From assembly GCA_020348925.1 (NCBI GenBank), contig CP070758.1, positions 888,376 to 921,538 of the forward strand: a DNA stretch of 33,163 bases. The letters are read 5' to 3'. Under the pieces are notes generated by a model. That model ran no database searches and had not been told where the DNA came from. It saw only the letters and a program-made list of their open reading frames with translations. Of the stretch, positions 26,083 through 33,163 are shown one piece after another (position 1 is the stretch's first letter; each line of letters starts with the position of its first letter). The DNA comes from Gemmatimonadota bacterium. Lineage in GTDB: Bacteria; JBHIER01; G020348925. Both the position numbers and the translations under genes were made by a program.

Positions 26083-26449
26083 GATCGTTTCTTTCTCTCA
26101 AGATTTCTTTGTTTATGAATTCCAAAATTCAATTCAATATCAAAATACCCCAAAAAGACCACTCGGTCAAGAAGAAAACCAGAGCCAATACTGCCGTCCA
26201 ATGACATGTATTCCTTTCGGGGCATTCTTTACAAAACTTTTCTGCACAATAAGTTAAGAGTTCAATGTTTCAAAAAAGAAAAAGTGGAACGATAAAAAAA
26301 GTGTTCTCATTCTCTTAAAACGGTTATGATTATCGATGAATCACGCGCCTTGAGACAGAAGAACGGCAACGTGAAAGGATAAATAAACTCTCAATTCTAA
26401 GTGGGGAAACGCGTAACAAAGAGCGTTCTCTTTATTTTCTGCTTATTTC
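26083..26449. other. AT-rich intergenic region upstream of polX
   Basis: 367 bp without a recognisable gene. The only clear structure is AAAGAG-CGTT-CTCTTT (26418-26433) followed by ATTTTCT, a possible weak terminator for the minus-strand protease gene or for either strand. Confidence 0.4.
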
Positions 26450-26828
26450 CTAAAATTCCATGAACTCTCTTCTCCTTAAACCTGACAGATCAAGAGTTGC
26501 ATCTTTCGGATTCGGAATTATCTCCCACTCTTCCATAGTGAGGGCACCAATGAGAACATCGAGAGTTTTTCCATTGATCTTGCCAATCTCATCCACTGGA
26601 ACAGCCTTTGTATCAGAATCAAGCCCTTCAATCCTGCCATGAATAAGGCAGAATTCGTTTACCTCTATCTCTTTAGCTACTAAAGCCACTTTAAACTTCT
26701 TCAGAATACAACGTCTCGGTACTCCCTCAGTTAGACGCCTCTGAATGTAAGTATGCACTGCACCTGTGTCGAATAATGCTACCACCTCTTTCCTTTCAAC
26801 ATTCAATTATCTTTACAATCCTCGGCAT
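26450..26828 (-). pseudogene. Retropepsin-like (clan AA) aspartic protease with 1-bp frameshift near the start
   Basis: The frame 26806-26450 encodes 'VVALFDTGAVHTYI', with the single DTG catalytic triad of prokaryotic retropepsin-like proteases, and 'DVLIGALTMEEWEI' plus 'LSGLRRREFMEF', the usual ending of this family of about 125 residues. It lacks a proper start: the codon before TTG 26806 is a stop. In another frame, ATG 26828 with an ideal GGAGGA (26834-26839) reads MPRIVKIIEC-stop. Removing one A at about 26807-26812 fuses them to MPRIVKIIDVERKEVVALFDTG, exactly the expected N-terminus. Either recently inactivated, a sequencing error or programmed slippage. Confidence 0.75.
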
Positions 26829-26893
26829 CTCGATCCTCCAGGTTGGAGATTTTCAATGTGCAGGTGAGCTATGATCGGTGTCTGTTTGCTGTA

Positions 26894-26922
26894 AGATTAG
26901 CTTTTCTGCATACTGCTGTCAA
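26894..26922 (-). promoter_or_regulatory. Sigma-70-type promoter for the aspartic protease gene
   Basis: On the minus strand TTGACA (26922-26917), a 17-nt spacer, then TAATCT (26899-26894), about 60 bp before the ATG at 26828. The -35 is perfect, the -10 is weak. Confidence 0.4.
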
Positions 26923-27249
26923 GCTATTTCTTGGTCCAATCGACTGCTCCATTTTTCATCCTCGAACCCTTGCCGTGATCTTTTCGTCAACTGGCCGCTA
27001 TATCACCCAATTGTAGGGAAAAGACCTCCAAAAAACGTGGCGTAAGATTCTCATTTTACGCCGACCATTCCTAACGTCATACAAGACATAATATTTCAAG
27101 GAAAAAGAAGATAGCAGATTTTCTTGAAATTTAAGGCACTGAATTTGCAGTATAAATATGATGCGGGTGAGTAGCGAATGGGTTAACTGACAAAAATAGC
27201 ATTCCCTCCTATTTCCCCTCCAAAATCACCTACCTTTTTTCCCTCTAAG
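26923..27249. other. Intergenic region, no gene recognised
   Basis: Contains a hairpin GGCGTAA (27039-27045) with TTACGCC (27056-27062) and AT-rich stretches. No recognisable coding sequence. A plus-strand terminator follows at 27250, although the flanking genes are on the minus strand. Confidence 0.4.
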
Positions 27250-27276
27250 CCGCGAAAGCCCGCGGTTTTTCTTTTT
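27250..27276 (+). terminator. Orphan plus-strand intrinsic terminator
   Basis: CCGCG (27250-27254), loop AAAGCC, CGCGG (27261-27265), then TTTTTCTTTTT. No plus-strand gene precedes it within the gap, so it may end a small RNA. Confidence 0.55.
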
Positions 27277-27310
27277 ACCACAGAGACGCAGAGATACAGA
27301 GAAAAAAATC
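27273..27310. repeat. Second copy of the TTTTTACCACAGAGAC intergenic repeat
   Basis: TTTTTACCACAGAGAC, then GCAGAGATACAGAG and an A-run. It shares its first 15 bases with the element at about 23006. Confidence 0.5.
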
Positions 27311-27407
27311 AATACCTGCTCTTTTGACCAATCAGGTGTATGACTGACCACGGTTCACAAACATCTTTCTGTGCCCTGTATCTCAGGAGATTCATGAATG
27401 AATCACA

Positions 27408-28682
27408 CTAATTATGGCCGAAAGTTTCCTTGGGGGGGTTGAAATACCCGAAACGAAGATGCGGGAATCGCTTCTTCAGCCGATCCATCGTCTCTTTCAC
27501 TCCGAAGCCAACACTCAGTGCGTTCGGTGGCAGCGAGTCGATATAGATCTCAGGATCAATATTCAGGTTGCGCATCTGAATCATGTTCGGTTTGACGTCA
27601 TCAATCAAAGGTACAAGGACCTTCAGCTCTAACTCGGTATCGGTGATTCCGGGAAAAACGAGAAGGTTTATACTTGAGATTTTCTCATACGTTCTGGCGA
27701 TCTTCAGTGTCTCGAAGACATCCGCAAGCTCATACCCTTGAGGCTTGAAGTAGGCATCATAGAGATCCCTCCGCGGGCTGTTCAAGGAGACGCGGATACT
27801 GTCCAAGCCGGCCCGGAAAAGACGATCAACAACATCGGGGAAGCTGCCATTCGTGTTGAGGTTGACGGTCCCCTGAGCGGTTTCCTTTCGTATGAGCCGA
27901 ATACTCTCCTCCAAGAGATCGCCCATAAGAAGCGGCTCGCCCTCGCAGCCCTGGCCGAAGCTGACCACGGCTCGCTTTACCCGTCCGATATGGCCAACGG
28001 CCACTTCGGCGATCTCCTCTGCTGTGGGTGGAACATCAAGTCGCTCATGGGAAGCTTTAAATTGTCCGTCAGGCTGCAGAGAGATGCAACCCACACACTG
28101 CGCATTGCAGGCGATACTTGTCGGCAGCGGCGCTTCCCATCGATCCAAAAAGAAGTTCTGCGCGGCCCTGCAGCCGTACTCCATAGCACAGCGGACCAGC
28201 TGCTGCACAAGTCTGTTACAACCCATGTGTTGAAGACGTTTGTCAATGCGCTTCTGAATCATATCCGTCTTGAACCGCCACGGATCCTGCCTCGGATCCG
28301 TATCCACTCTCAGCCCCGCCACCCAGAACTGTCCCCTGGCAAATCCCAATGCAGTGTAAGCGAAGAGTGGGAGAACGGGAGCATCCTTGAGGGTGACATA
28401 AGCAGGGCGCATGGTCTGGGTGTGCGCCGGTGCCATAAAGACGGCTGCCGCATACACAGGATCCCCCTTCCATCTCTCCAGAACGACGGGTTGCCCTGTG
28501 TGGTGATCGATACCCACAGGATGCCGCTCCGGAAGTATCATAAAATCGCTTCCACGCGGAACAGGAACGACATCCCGGTCACTCACTGCGCGCGGTTCAG
28601 GACCGTCAAGAGCGGCCATGAGCAGTTTCGGGTGGTCATAGATATTTCCGCCCTCATCACAGAAGACGGTATGAAGTTTCAT
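27408..28682 (-). CDS. Radical SAM protein with long N-terminal extension
   Basis: 424 residues. The N-terminal about 190 residues are unrecognised ('FCDEGGNIYDHPKLLMAA', 'PVGIDHHTGQPVVLE'). The radical SAM core begins at 'SIACNAQCVGCISLQPDG' with the CxxxCxxC cluster motif, followed by 'VVSFGQGCEGEPLL' (in place of GGEP), 'NLNTNGS' and 'SIRVSLNSPRRDLYDAY'. This resembles an uncharacterised bacterial family. It is not the canonical AmmeMemoRadiSam enzyme, whose motif context differs, though MEMO-AMMECR1 fusions are encoded upstream on the same strand. A purine-rich GAGAGAGAGA precedes the ATG. An 81-bp gap separates it from the PH-domain gene. Confidence 0.85.
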   Translation of the reverse strand: MKLHTVFCDEGGNIYDHPKLLMAALDGPEPRAVSDRDVVPVPRGSDFMILPERHPVGIDHHTGQPVVLERWKGDPVYAAAVFMAPAHTQTMRPAYVTLKDAPVLPLFAYTALGFARGQFWVAGLRVDTDPRQDPWRFKTDMIQKRIDKRLQHMGCNRLVQQLVRCAMEYGCRAAQNFFLDRWEAPLPTSIACNAQCVGCISLQPDGQFKASHERLDVPPTAEEIAEVAVGHIGRVKRAVVSFGQGCEGEPLLMGDLLEESIRLIRKETAQGTVNLNTNGSFPDVVDRLFRAGLDSIRVSLNSPRRDLYDAYFKPQGYELADVFETLKIARTYEKISSINLLVFPGITDTELELKVLVPLIDDVKPNMIQMRNLNIDPEIYIDSLPPNALSVGFGVKETMDRLKKRFPHLRFGYFNPPKETFGHN

Positions 28683-28763
28683 TCTCTCTCTCTGTTCTAC
28701 AAGTTATCGATTGAAAAATGAAAACAGTGTCACGTAGGATTTTAAGAGTGGTGCCTCATGCGG

Positions 28764-29267
28764 TTATGACACGTACGACGTGACCACTTCGACAAACTCA
28801 TCCGGCCGATCGGGTGTTACGACAAAGTTTTTATCAGCAGCTATGAGGACCCCATAATCCCTGTGGGTGGCGTATATTTTAAAGCTACCCAACTCCTTGT
28901 TCCTGAACGATCCGTAGTATCCAAAGAGTCCTCCGTTGCCAAAGGTCCGGCTTGATTTCATGAATCGGTCTCTCTCGATCCGAGTCACCCTCTGTATGCT
29001 CCCCATTTCGATTCGTACCGGTGCCACTTTCCTCTCGATGCTTATTCCGGTTTCGTCGATCAAGAATCCCTGAGGAGCGTAGAGATATGAAAACAGGAGG
29101 ATCACAATGTTGCATACAACGACCAAAAATGTAATGAACTGAGCCGTCATCTGCGAGGCAGTCAGAAACAGAGCGATTGCAATGACGATCGTTTCAAGAA
29201 CGAAAAATGCCACCACTGCATACGTCATCGTTTTGAGCGACTTATCCCAAGGGGCATCATAATACAT
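28764..29267 (-). CDS. Membrane protein with bacterial PH (PH_10-like) domain
   Basis: 167 residues. Two adjacent transmembrane helices (about 15-38 and 42-64) precede a PH-like beta domain with 'LIDETGISIERK', 'IQRVTRI', 'RTFGNGGLFGYYGSFRNKELGSF' (residues about 107-129), 'YATHRDYGVLI' and 'VVTPDRPDEFV', the characteristic string of this family. The role is unknown; family members are thought to bind partner proteins or lipids at the membrane. Its ATG touches the stop of the PAP2 gene (TAA-ATG), so the two are co-translated. Confidence 0.88.
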   Translation of the reverse strand: MYYDAPWDKSLKTMTYAVVAFFVLETIVIAIALFLTASQMTAQFITFLVVVCNIVILLFSYLYAPQGFLIDETGISIERKVAPVRIEMGSIQRVTRIERDRFMKSSRTFGNGGLFGYYGSFRNKELGSFKIYATHRDYGVLIAADKNFVVTPDRPDEFVEVVTSYVS

Positions 29268-29882
29268 TTACTCAGTCCCTTTGGTAACACCGGGGCTTTT
29301 CATCTTTATGTGTCGAATCAATCTGACCGCCTGACTCTTCAAAAGCAATACAACCGCTGTGCAGGTAACACCAAGAACCGCACCGAAGAGAACATCGAAG
29401 GGAAAATGGACACCCACATAAACGCGGGAGTACCCGACAAGGAAAGCAAGCGGAATAAGGACAGGCGTCAGCTTCCTGTATGTATAGGCAAAAAGGGTCG
29501 CCTGTGCAAAAATATTGGTTGCATGAGAGGAGGGAAAGGAGAACGCTTTCGTACAATGCACCAAGAGGTGCACATTTTCCAGAACGTTACAAGGCCGCGT
29601 TCGAGCAAAATACGGTTTCAGAACGCTGCTACTGAGTTGATCGGAGAGAGCCAAGCAGACTCCAGCCAGGAGCGCCACAATCCGTCCCTTTTTACCCCCG
29701 AAGATGAGAAGGCCCACCCAGATCACGGCCAGTGGAATTCGCCAGTTGTCAATCTCTGTCAAAAACGGCATCACGACGTCGAAGAGACGGTTGTGTGTTC
29801 CGTTGTTGACGAGATAGAAGAGAGCAACATCCCATCGGGTCAATATCTCAAGAAAAAGGCTTAGAGTTATCGGCAGCATCAT
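29268..29882 (-). CDS. PAP2-family membrane phosphatase
   Basis: About 204 residues, six hydrophobic helices. The three PAP2 phosphatase motifs are intact: K-x6-RP (KPYFARTRP), PSSH in 'FSFPSSHATN', and SR-x5-H-x3-D in 'SRVYVGVHFPFD'. Such enzymes remove phosphate from undecaprenyl-PP or phosphatidate-type lipids. Start uncertain: TTG 29894 is in frame but lacks a Shine-Dalgarno; ATG 29882 or 29879 follows AAAGGAG closely. Lies 46 bp after the second MEMO-AMMECR1 gene. Confidence 0.92.
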   Translation of the reverse strand: MMLPITLSLFLEILTRWDVALFYLVNNGTHNRLFDVVMPFLTEIDNWRIPLAVIWVGLLIFGGKKGRIVALLAGVCLALSDQLSSSVLKPYFARTRPCNVLENVHLLVHCTKAFSFPSSHATNIFAQATLFAYTYRKLTPVLIPLAFLVGYSRVYVGVHFPFDVLFGAVLGVTCTAVVLLLKSQAVRLIRHIKMKSPGVTKGTE

Positions 29883-29928
29883 CTCCTTTCGCAATGTGTA
29901 ATGAGGTCATCTTTCAAAAGTTCTCCTC

Positions 29929-31452
29929 CTATTGCTTCTTCTCACTGAAGATGTCCGCAGAGAAAATGAAGATTTCCGTATCCTTTTCTCGCCACGCATC
30001 GGTCGGGAGCCCGGCTTTCAGACACGTATGCTCTAAAAATGTGTTTCGATCCCAGCCGTATTCCGTGGCCACCTGTGGCAAAAGAAGCCCGGAATAATAG
30101 CCCTTCTTGATGTAGATCCCGTGGAGACCGACTTCGATCTCATCCGTATGTTCGATCTTTCGCAGCGGTGTCAGAGCCGATATCTCGATTTCAAGATCCT
30201 TCAGTTCACGCTCGGCTACCGGCGTAAACCGTGGATCGCTCAGCGCGGCCGATTCTGCCATTTCGCGGACAGTCTCATGCAGAGGTTTGATCGGCTCGAT
30301 GTATCCGATGCAACCCCGGAGTTGACCGTGTTTATTGATCGTAACGAAAGCTCCTCGATGTTCTGCGAGGACCTCTGATGTGACGTCGAATTTTGGAACA
30401 TCCTCTCCTTTCACCCTCTTCTCAATAGTGGTCCGCGCAATCTCTAAAAGAAGTTTCTTGTCCTCGGCACTCAAGCCCACTTTAACGCCCACCTCTCTCT
30501 GTTCCTCGGACGGTTTCCCATCGGCGCTCTTGTAAATAGCCACAGATGCATATCCAACACAATAGCCACTTCGTTCGGCCATGACATCATTTGAATTGGT
30601 CCGGGCAATGACCTTGGCCTTATCGGCTCCCAGCTCCTTGGCCGCCAAAAGAGCCACCGTTATGGGGCCTCCGCCGCAGGCATGATATGCTTCCTGCCCC
30701 AATCCTTTGCAGAACTTTTCAGGATTATACTCCTCGATAGCCTTGAGCGTCCGTGTGTCGGCCGCCACACATTCGTCATAGGAGTACCCGTGATAAAGAT
30801 CCGAGCTTGCCACAATAAGGACACTCCTTCCCTTCGCCGCTTTGGCTATCGCCATGGCGAGTCTTTCACACAAACTGAATGACCGATCGGCCATGACGAT
30901 AGGCACAATCTTCAACCCAGGAATGGCTTCCTGAAGAAAGGGAAGTTGCACCTCCAGGGAATGCTCTTCCCGGTGCCCGACTGCACTCGATGTGATGACC
31001 TCATCACCCTCCACAAGAGCCTTGGCGAGAACCTCATCAACCGGCACCACACCGAGCGGCGTCTCGTATCCACCCTCGGTGTAAACAGAAGCTCCTGGGA
31101 AATACTCAGAATGGCTCGGTGCAATCACGACGACGGCATCATACTTGTTCCCCGCAACCTGTTTATATGCGACTCCGGCAATCCCTCCAGAGTAGGGATA
31201 GCCCGCATGGGGGGAAATCAGGGCCAGTATTTCACCATCGATTGCGGCGGATTCGGCCCTCTGCAGAAATCCATCGACCTGATTTTTTAAAACCGTTGGA
31301 TCAGCAGGATAGAAAGCTCCTGCAACCGCCGACTTGCGAACCTTCTTGGGATCAATATCCTGTGGGCTCATGAACGACACCCCCTTTGAAGACTTACAAA
31401 AAACCAAAGTCAAAATACAAAATCCAAAAAGTACAACGATTCGCTTAATCAT
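29929..31452 (-). CDS. MEMO-AMMECR1 fusion protein, paralogue 2, exported
   Basis: 507 residues. The N-terminus (MIKRIVVLFGFCILTLVFCKSS, residues 1-22) looks like a signal peptide or lipoprotein signal without a perfect lipobox. The MEMO domain (about 40-310; AmmeMemoRadiSam protein B) shows the metal-site histidines in 'ISPHAGYPYSGG', 'APSHSEYF' and 'HREEHSLEVQLPFLQ', plus 'SSDLYHGYSYDE' and Cys in 'HACGGGP'. The AMMECR1 domain (about 325-500; protein A) has its hallmark LRGCIGY. These families are conserved to human, and their joint reaction is not established. The ATG overlaps the stop of paralogue 1 (ATGA at 31449-31452). Confidence 0.92.
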   Translation of the reverse strand: MIKRIVVLFGFCILTLVFCKSSKGVSFMSPQDIDPKKVRKSAVAGAFYPADPTVLKNQVDGFLQRAESAAIDGEILALISPHAGYPYSGGIAGVAYKQVAGNKYDAVVVIAPSHSEYFPGASVYTEGGYETPLGVVPVDEVLAKALVEGDEVITSSAVGHREEHSLEVQLPFLQEAIPGLKIVPIVMADRSFSLCERLAMAIAKAAKGRSVLIVASSDLYHGYSYDECVAADTRTLKAIEEYNPEKFCKGLGQEAYHACGGGPITVALLAAKELGADKAKVIARTNSNDVMAERSGYCVGYASVAIYKSADGKPSEEQREVGVKVGLSAEDKKLLLEIARTTIEKRVKGEDVPKFDVTSEVLAEHRGAFVTINKHGQLRGCIGYIEPIKPLHETVREMAESAALSDPRFTPVAERELKDLEIEISALTPLRKIEHTDEIEVGLHGIYIKKGYYSGLLLPQVATEYGWDRNTFLEHTCLKAGLPTDAWREKDTEIFIFSADIFSEKKQ

Positions 31453-33020
31453 CTCTCACCAAAAACCTGGGTGGCGTAAACGTAAAGTTCCGCTCCATCC
31501 CTCCATGCCCCTGAAGGCAGGCCGGCTTTTCGACACAAGTGCTCCATCTCCTCCTCTTTCGTCCAACCCGCCTCGAGTGGCACTTCCGGAAGGTAGGTCG
31601 CTGCCCGTCCTCCCTTTGTCAGAATAATACCATGTCTTCCCAGTTCAAACTCATCAAGATTATCAATCTTGTAAACATTGCTGAGATAGACGGATATTTT
31701 GATCTCAATATCATCGAGCTCATCCACTGAGAGCGGTGGAAAACGGGTATCCTTCACAGCAGCGGCTATGGCCCGATCAGGTATGAGCTTGAAGAGGGGA
31801 ACATCATGACCATGATAGCCGATACACCCTCTAAGAAGACCCTGTTTCGTAATCGTAACAAACACCCCTCTCTTTTCGTTCAAAACCGGATGCTCAGGCT
31901 CGTACTCGGGTGTTCGCCCTGTCCTCACGTATGTCTCAATAGTCTCTCGTGCCATGCGTAATGCCACCTGCTGCGCTTCCTCATCTAGAGGTTCAAAGGT
32001 AATTTTCTCGTCTTTCATATCACCCTGATATACTGCTACTGCTCCATAGCCGACCACTCTGTCTCGGTCTCCGTAGGGAGTATCCCCTGAATTTGCATAT
32101 TTTAAAATCTTTACGGCATTCGCTCCAAGGCCACGGGCAGTTATCATTGCGACAAGGACCGCCTTCAATCCACAGAACGTGCAGCTTACATTTCGATACC
32201 CAGCTCCCATAATCTTGGAATCCGTCCGAACGAGCCGCTGCACATCAAAGCTTTCAACTGCGGCCAACATCTCCTGATCTATCGACACCGCCTCATCGTA
32301 TGTCGGATAGTGAGACATATCCGAACTCGCAATGAGAACCACATCATCTCGTTGGCTGATCAGATCAACGAGAGCTTCGGAAAGATGCACACAATCCTCA
32401 ACGCTACAAAGCGGCCCAATGACCACGGGTACAAAATCGAATTTTGGCAAGACTCTTTGCAGAAATGGCAATTGAATCTCCAAACTATGCTCGTTTGCGT
32501 GAGCCTCAGGAGCAAAGGAGACAAGGTCACAGGTTGAGATGAGGTGATGTGCCAGTTGGGTATTAATAGGCACGACACCTAAAGGGGTTTCGTATCCTCC
32601 TCTCGCGTACACCGAAACACCTCGGAACGAATGACGATGGCTTGGACCGAGGAGCACAACTGTTCGCACCCCTGAGCCCCGAAGGAGCTTCAGGGCGTGC
32701 GCGGCTACGGAACCGGAATACCTGTATCCGGCATGGGGAGCAATGAGTGCTACAAGCTCTCCCTCAACTGTTTCATCAGGGGCTTTGCTCAAATAACCGT
32801 CGACTACAGCCGAGAGCTCTTCCCGATCACCGGGATACCATGAGCCGGCAATAACGGATTTTCGAATTTCCCGATCGATTACATCTGCGTTGCTCGCACC
32901 CTTCCCGGAATCGGAAGATCCGCGACAGTCCAGTGAAAAAAGAGACGCACAGCAACTCACTGCGAATAGAACAGCCAACAACGATGGTGCTTTTGACCAA
33001 ACCTTGATTTTCTGAGCCAT
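31449..33020 (-). CDS. MEMO-AMMECR1 fusion protein, paralogue 1, exported
   Basis: 523 residues from ATG 33020, the first codon after the upstream YchF-like stop (TAA-C-ATG); the frame is open further upstream, but that part overlaps the YchF tail. A hydrophobic signal-like segment (KAPSLLAVLFAVSCCASLF, about 10-28) precedes the MEMO domain with 'IAPHAGYRYSGS', 'GPSHRHSF', 'HANEHSLEIQLPFLQ', 'SSDMSHYPTYDE' and 'CTFCG'. The AMMECR1 domain carries LRGCIGY. It is clearly homologous to paralogue 2 over its full length, but diverged, so the duplication is old. No Shine-Dalgarno was seen; translation is probably coupled to the upstream gene. Confidence 0.9.
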   Translation of the reverse strand: MAQKIKVWSKAPSLLAVLFAVSCCASLFSLDCRGSSDSGKGASNADVIDREIRKSVIAGSWYPGDREELSAVVDGYLSKAPDETVEGELVALIAPHAGYRYSGSVAAHALKLLRGSGVRTVVLLGPSHRHSFRGVSVYARGGYETPLGVVPINTQLAHHLISTCDLVSFAPEAHANEHSLEIQLPFLQRVLPKFDFVPVVIGPLCSVEDCVHLSEALVDLISQRDDVVLIASSDMSHYPTYDEAVSIDQEMLAAVESFDVQRLVRTDSKIMGAGYRNVSCTFCGLKAVLVAMITARGLGANAVKILKYANSGDTPYGDRDRVVGYGAVAVYQGDMKDEKITFEPLDEEAQQVALRMARETIETYVRTGRTPEYEPEHPVLNEKRGVFVTITKQGLLRGCIGYHGHDVPLFKLIPDRAIAAAVKDTRFPPLSVDELDDIEIKISVYLSNVYKIDNLDEFELGRHGIILTKGGRAATYLPEVPLEAGWTKEEEMEHLCRKAGLPSGAWRDGAELYVYATQVFGER

Positions 33021-33021
33021 G

Positions 33022-33162
33022 TTACACATGGAAACGGTAGAAGATGATATCTCCGTCCTGAACAACATAATCACGCCCTTCTGACTGAAGCAATCCTTGA
33101 TCACGGGCATGAGACCAACCACCAGCCTGTCTGAATATCTCGAAAGGTACCACCTCAGCCTT
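33022..33162 (-). CDS. C-terminal end of a YchF-like GTPase/ATPase (TGS domain), cut by window edge
   Basis: Reading leftward from 33162, 46 residues begin KAEVVPFEIFRQAGGW and end 'GRDYVVQDGDIIFYRFHV' before TAA at 33024-33022. The 'DYVVQDGDxxxFRF.V' ending is the diagnostic C-terminus of the TGS domain of YchF/OLA1 proteins, preceded by 'GLLQSEG'. The rest of the gene lies outside the window. It is followed one base later by the MEMO-AMMECR1 start codon. Confidence 0.8.
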   Translation of the reverse strand, partial: KAEVVPFEIFRQAGGWSHARDQGLLQSEGRDYVVQDGDIIFYRFHV

Positions 33163-33163
33163 A

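Noticed and set aside
27171-27196. GCGGGTGAGTAGCGAATGGGTTAACTGAC-like stretch resembling a conserved 16S rRNA segment
   Set aside because: Only about 25 nt match, with gaps, and no other rRNA sequence lies around it, so this is probably coincidence.
27408-28682. Assignment as the AmmeMemoRadiSam radical SAM enzyme
   Set aside because: Its length, N-terminal extension and CNAQCVGC context differ from that family, so neighbourhood alone is not enough.
1-33163. CRISPR arrays, tRNA genes, complete insertion sequences or prophage genes
   Set aside because: None was seen in any intergenic stretch; the only transposase trace is the RAYT fragment.

Overview
The window (33,163 bp) comes from a Gram-negative-type bacterium of an uncultivated or poorly sampled lineage. 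It encodes a secreted LRR/thrombospondin-3/dockerin giant protein, exported HEAT-repeat proteins behind an ECF sigma/anti-sigma pair, MEMO-AMMECR1 fusions, an archaeal-type radical SAM enzyme, an archaemetzincin and a HybA/HybB-like membrane redox module. That mix suggests an FCB-superphylum candidate phylum (Zixibacteria/KSB1-like is my guess, not proven). No rRNA, tRNA, CRISPR array or complete insertion sequence was seen.

Plus-strand half (1-22.2 kb). Positions 6-4886 hold the giant secreted LRR protein, followed by a strong intrinsic terminator. A 1.2 kb non-coding stretch follows, containing a remarkable cluster of nested hairpins (about 5003-5293). From 6110 to 13359 runs a candidate respiratory/redox operon behind a GG-N10-GC sigma-54-like promoter: a membrane-anchored GcvH-like protein, a four-cluster ferredoxin subunit, a HybB/NrfD-type quinone-site membrane protein, a Cys4 + GcvH-like protein, a c-heme sensor histidine kinase, an NtrC-family sigma-54 activator and an archaemetzincin. 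Both GcvH-like proteins lack the lipoyl-lysine. Next come an EamA transporter (own sigma-70 promoter), an MgtC-family protein, a secreted beta-propeller (SMP-30-like) protein, and a RAYT transposase remnant beside REP-like hairpins. Then comes an ECF-sigma / zinc-finger anti-sigma / HEAT / HEAT / HEAT operon. The sigma gene and the last HEAT gene share the promoter motif AACC-N16-CGTC, implying autoregulation. The first HEAT gene is split by a single in-frame amber codon (19452-19454).

Minus-strand half (22.2-33.2 kb). One group holds PolX, a tiny ORF, a DUF488 protein, a 5-formyl-THF cyclo-ligase-like protein and an archaeal-type radical SAM protein. A retropepsin-like aspartic protease gene at 26.4-26.8 kb has a 1-bp frameshift near its start. 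The other group runs from the window edge: the last 46 codons of a YchF-like TGS-domain GTPase, two tandem MEMO-AMMECR1 fusion proteins with N-terminal export-like segments (joined by an ATGA overlap), a PAP2 phosphatase, a bacterial PH-domain membrane protein and a second radical SAM protein.

Most coherent candidate for an undescribed system: the sigma-54-controlled GcvH-like/HybA/HybB module with its heme-c two-component sensor. Second is the ECF-regulated exported HEAT-repeat operon.
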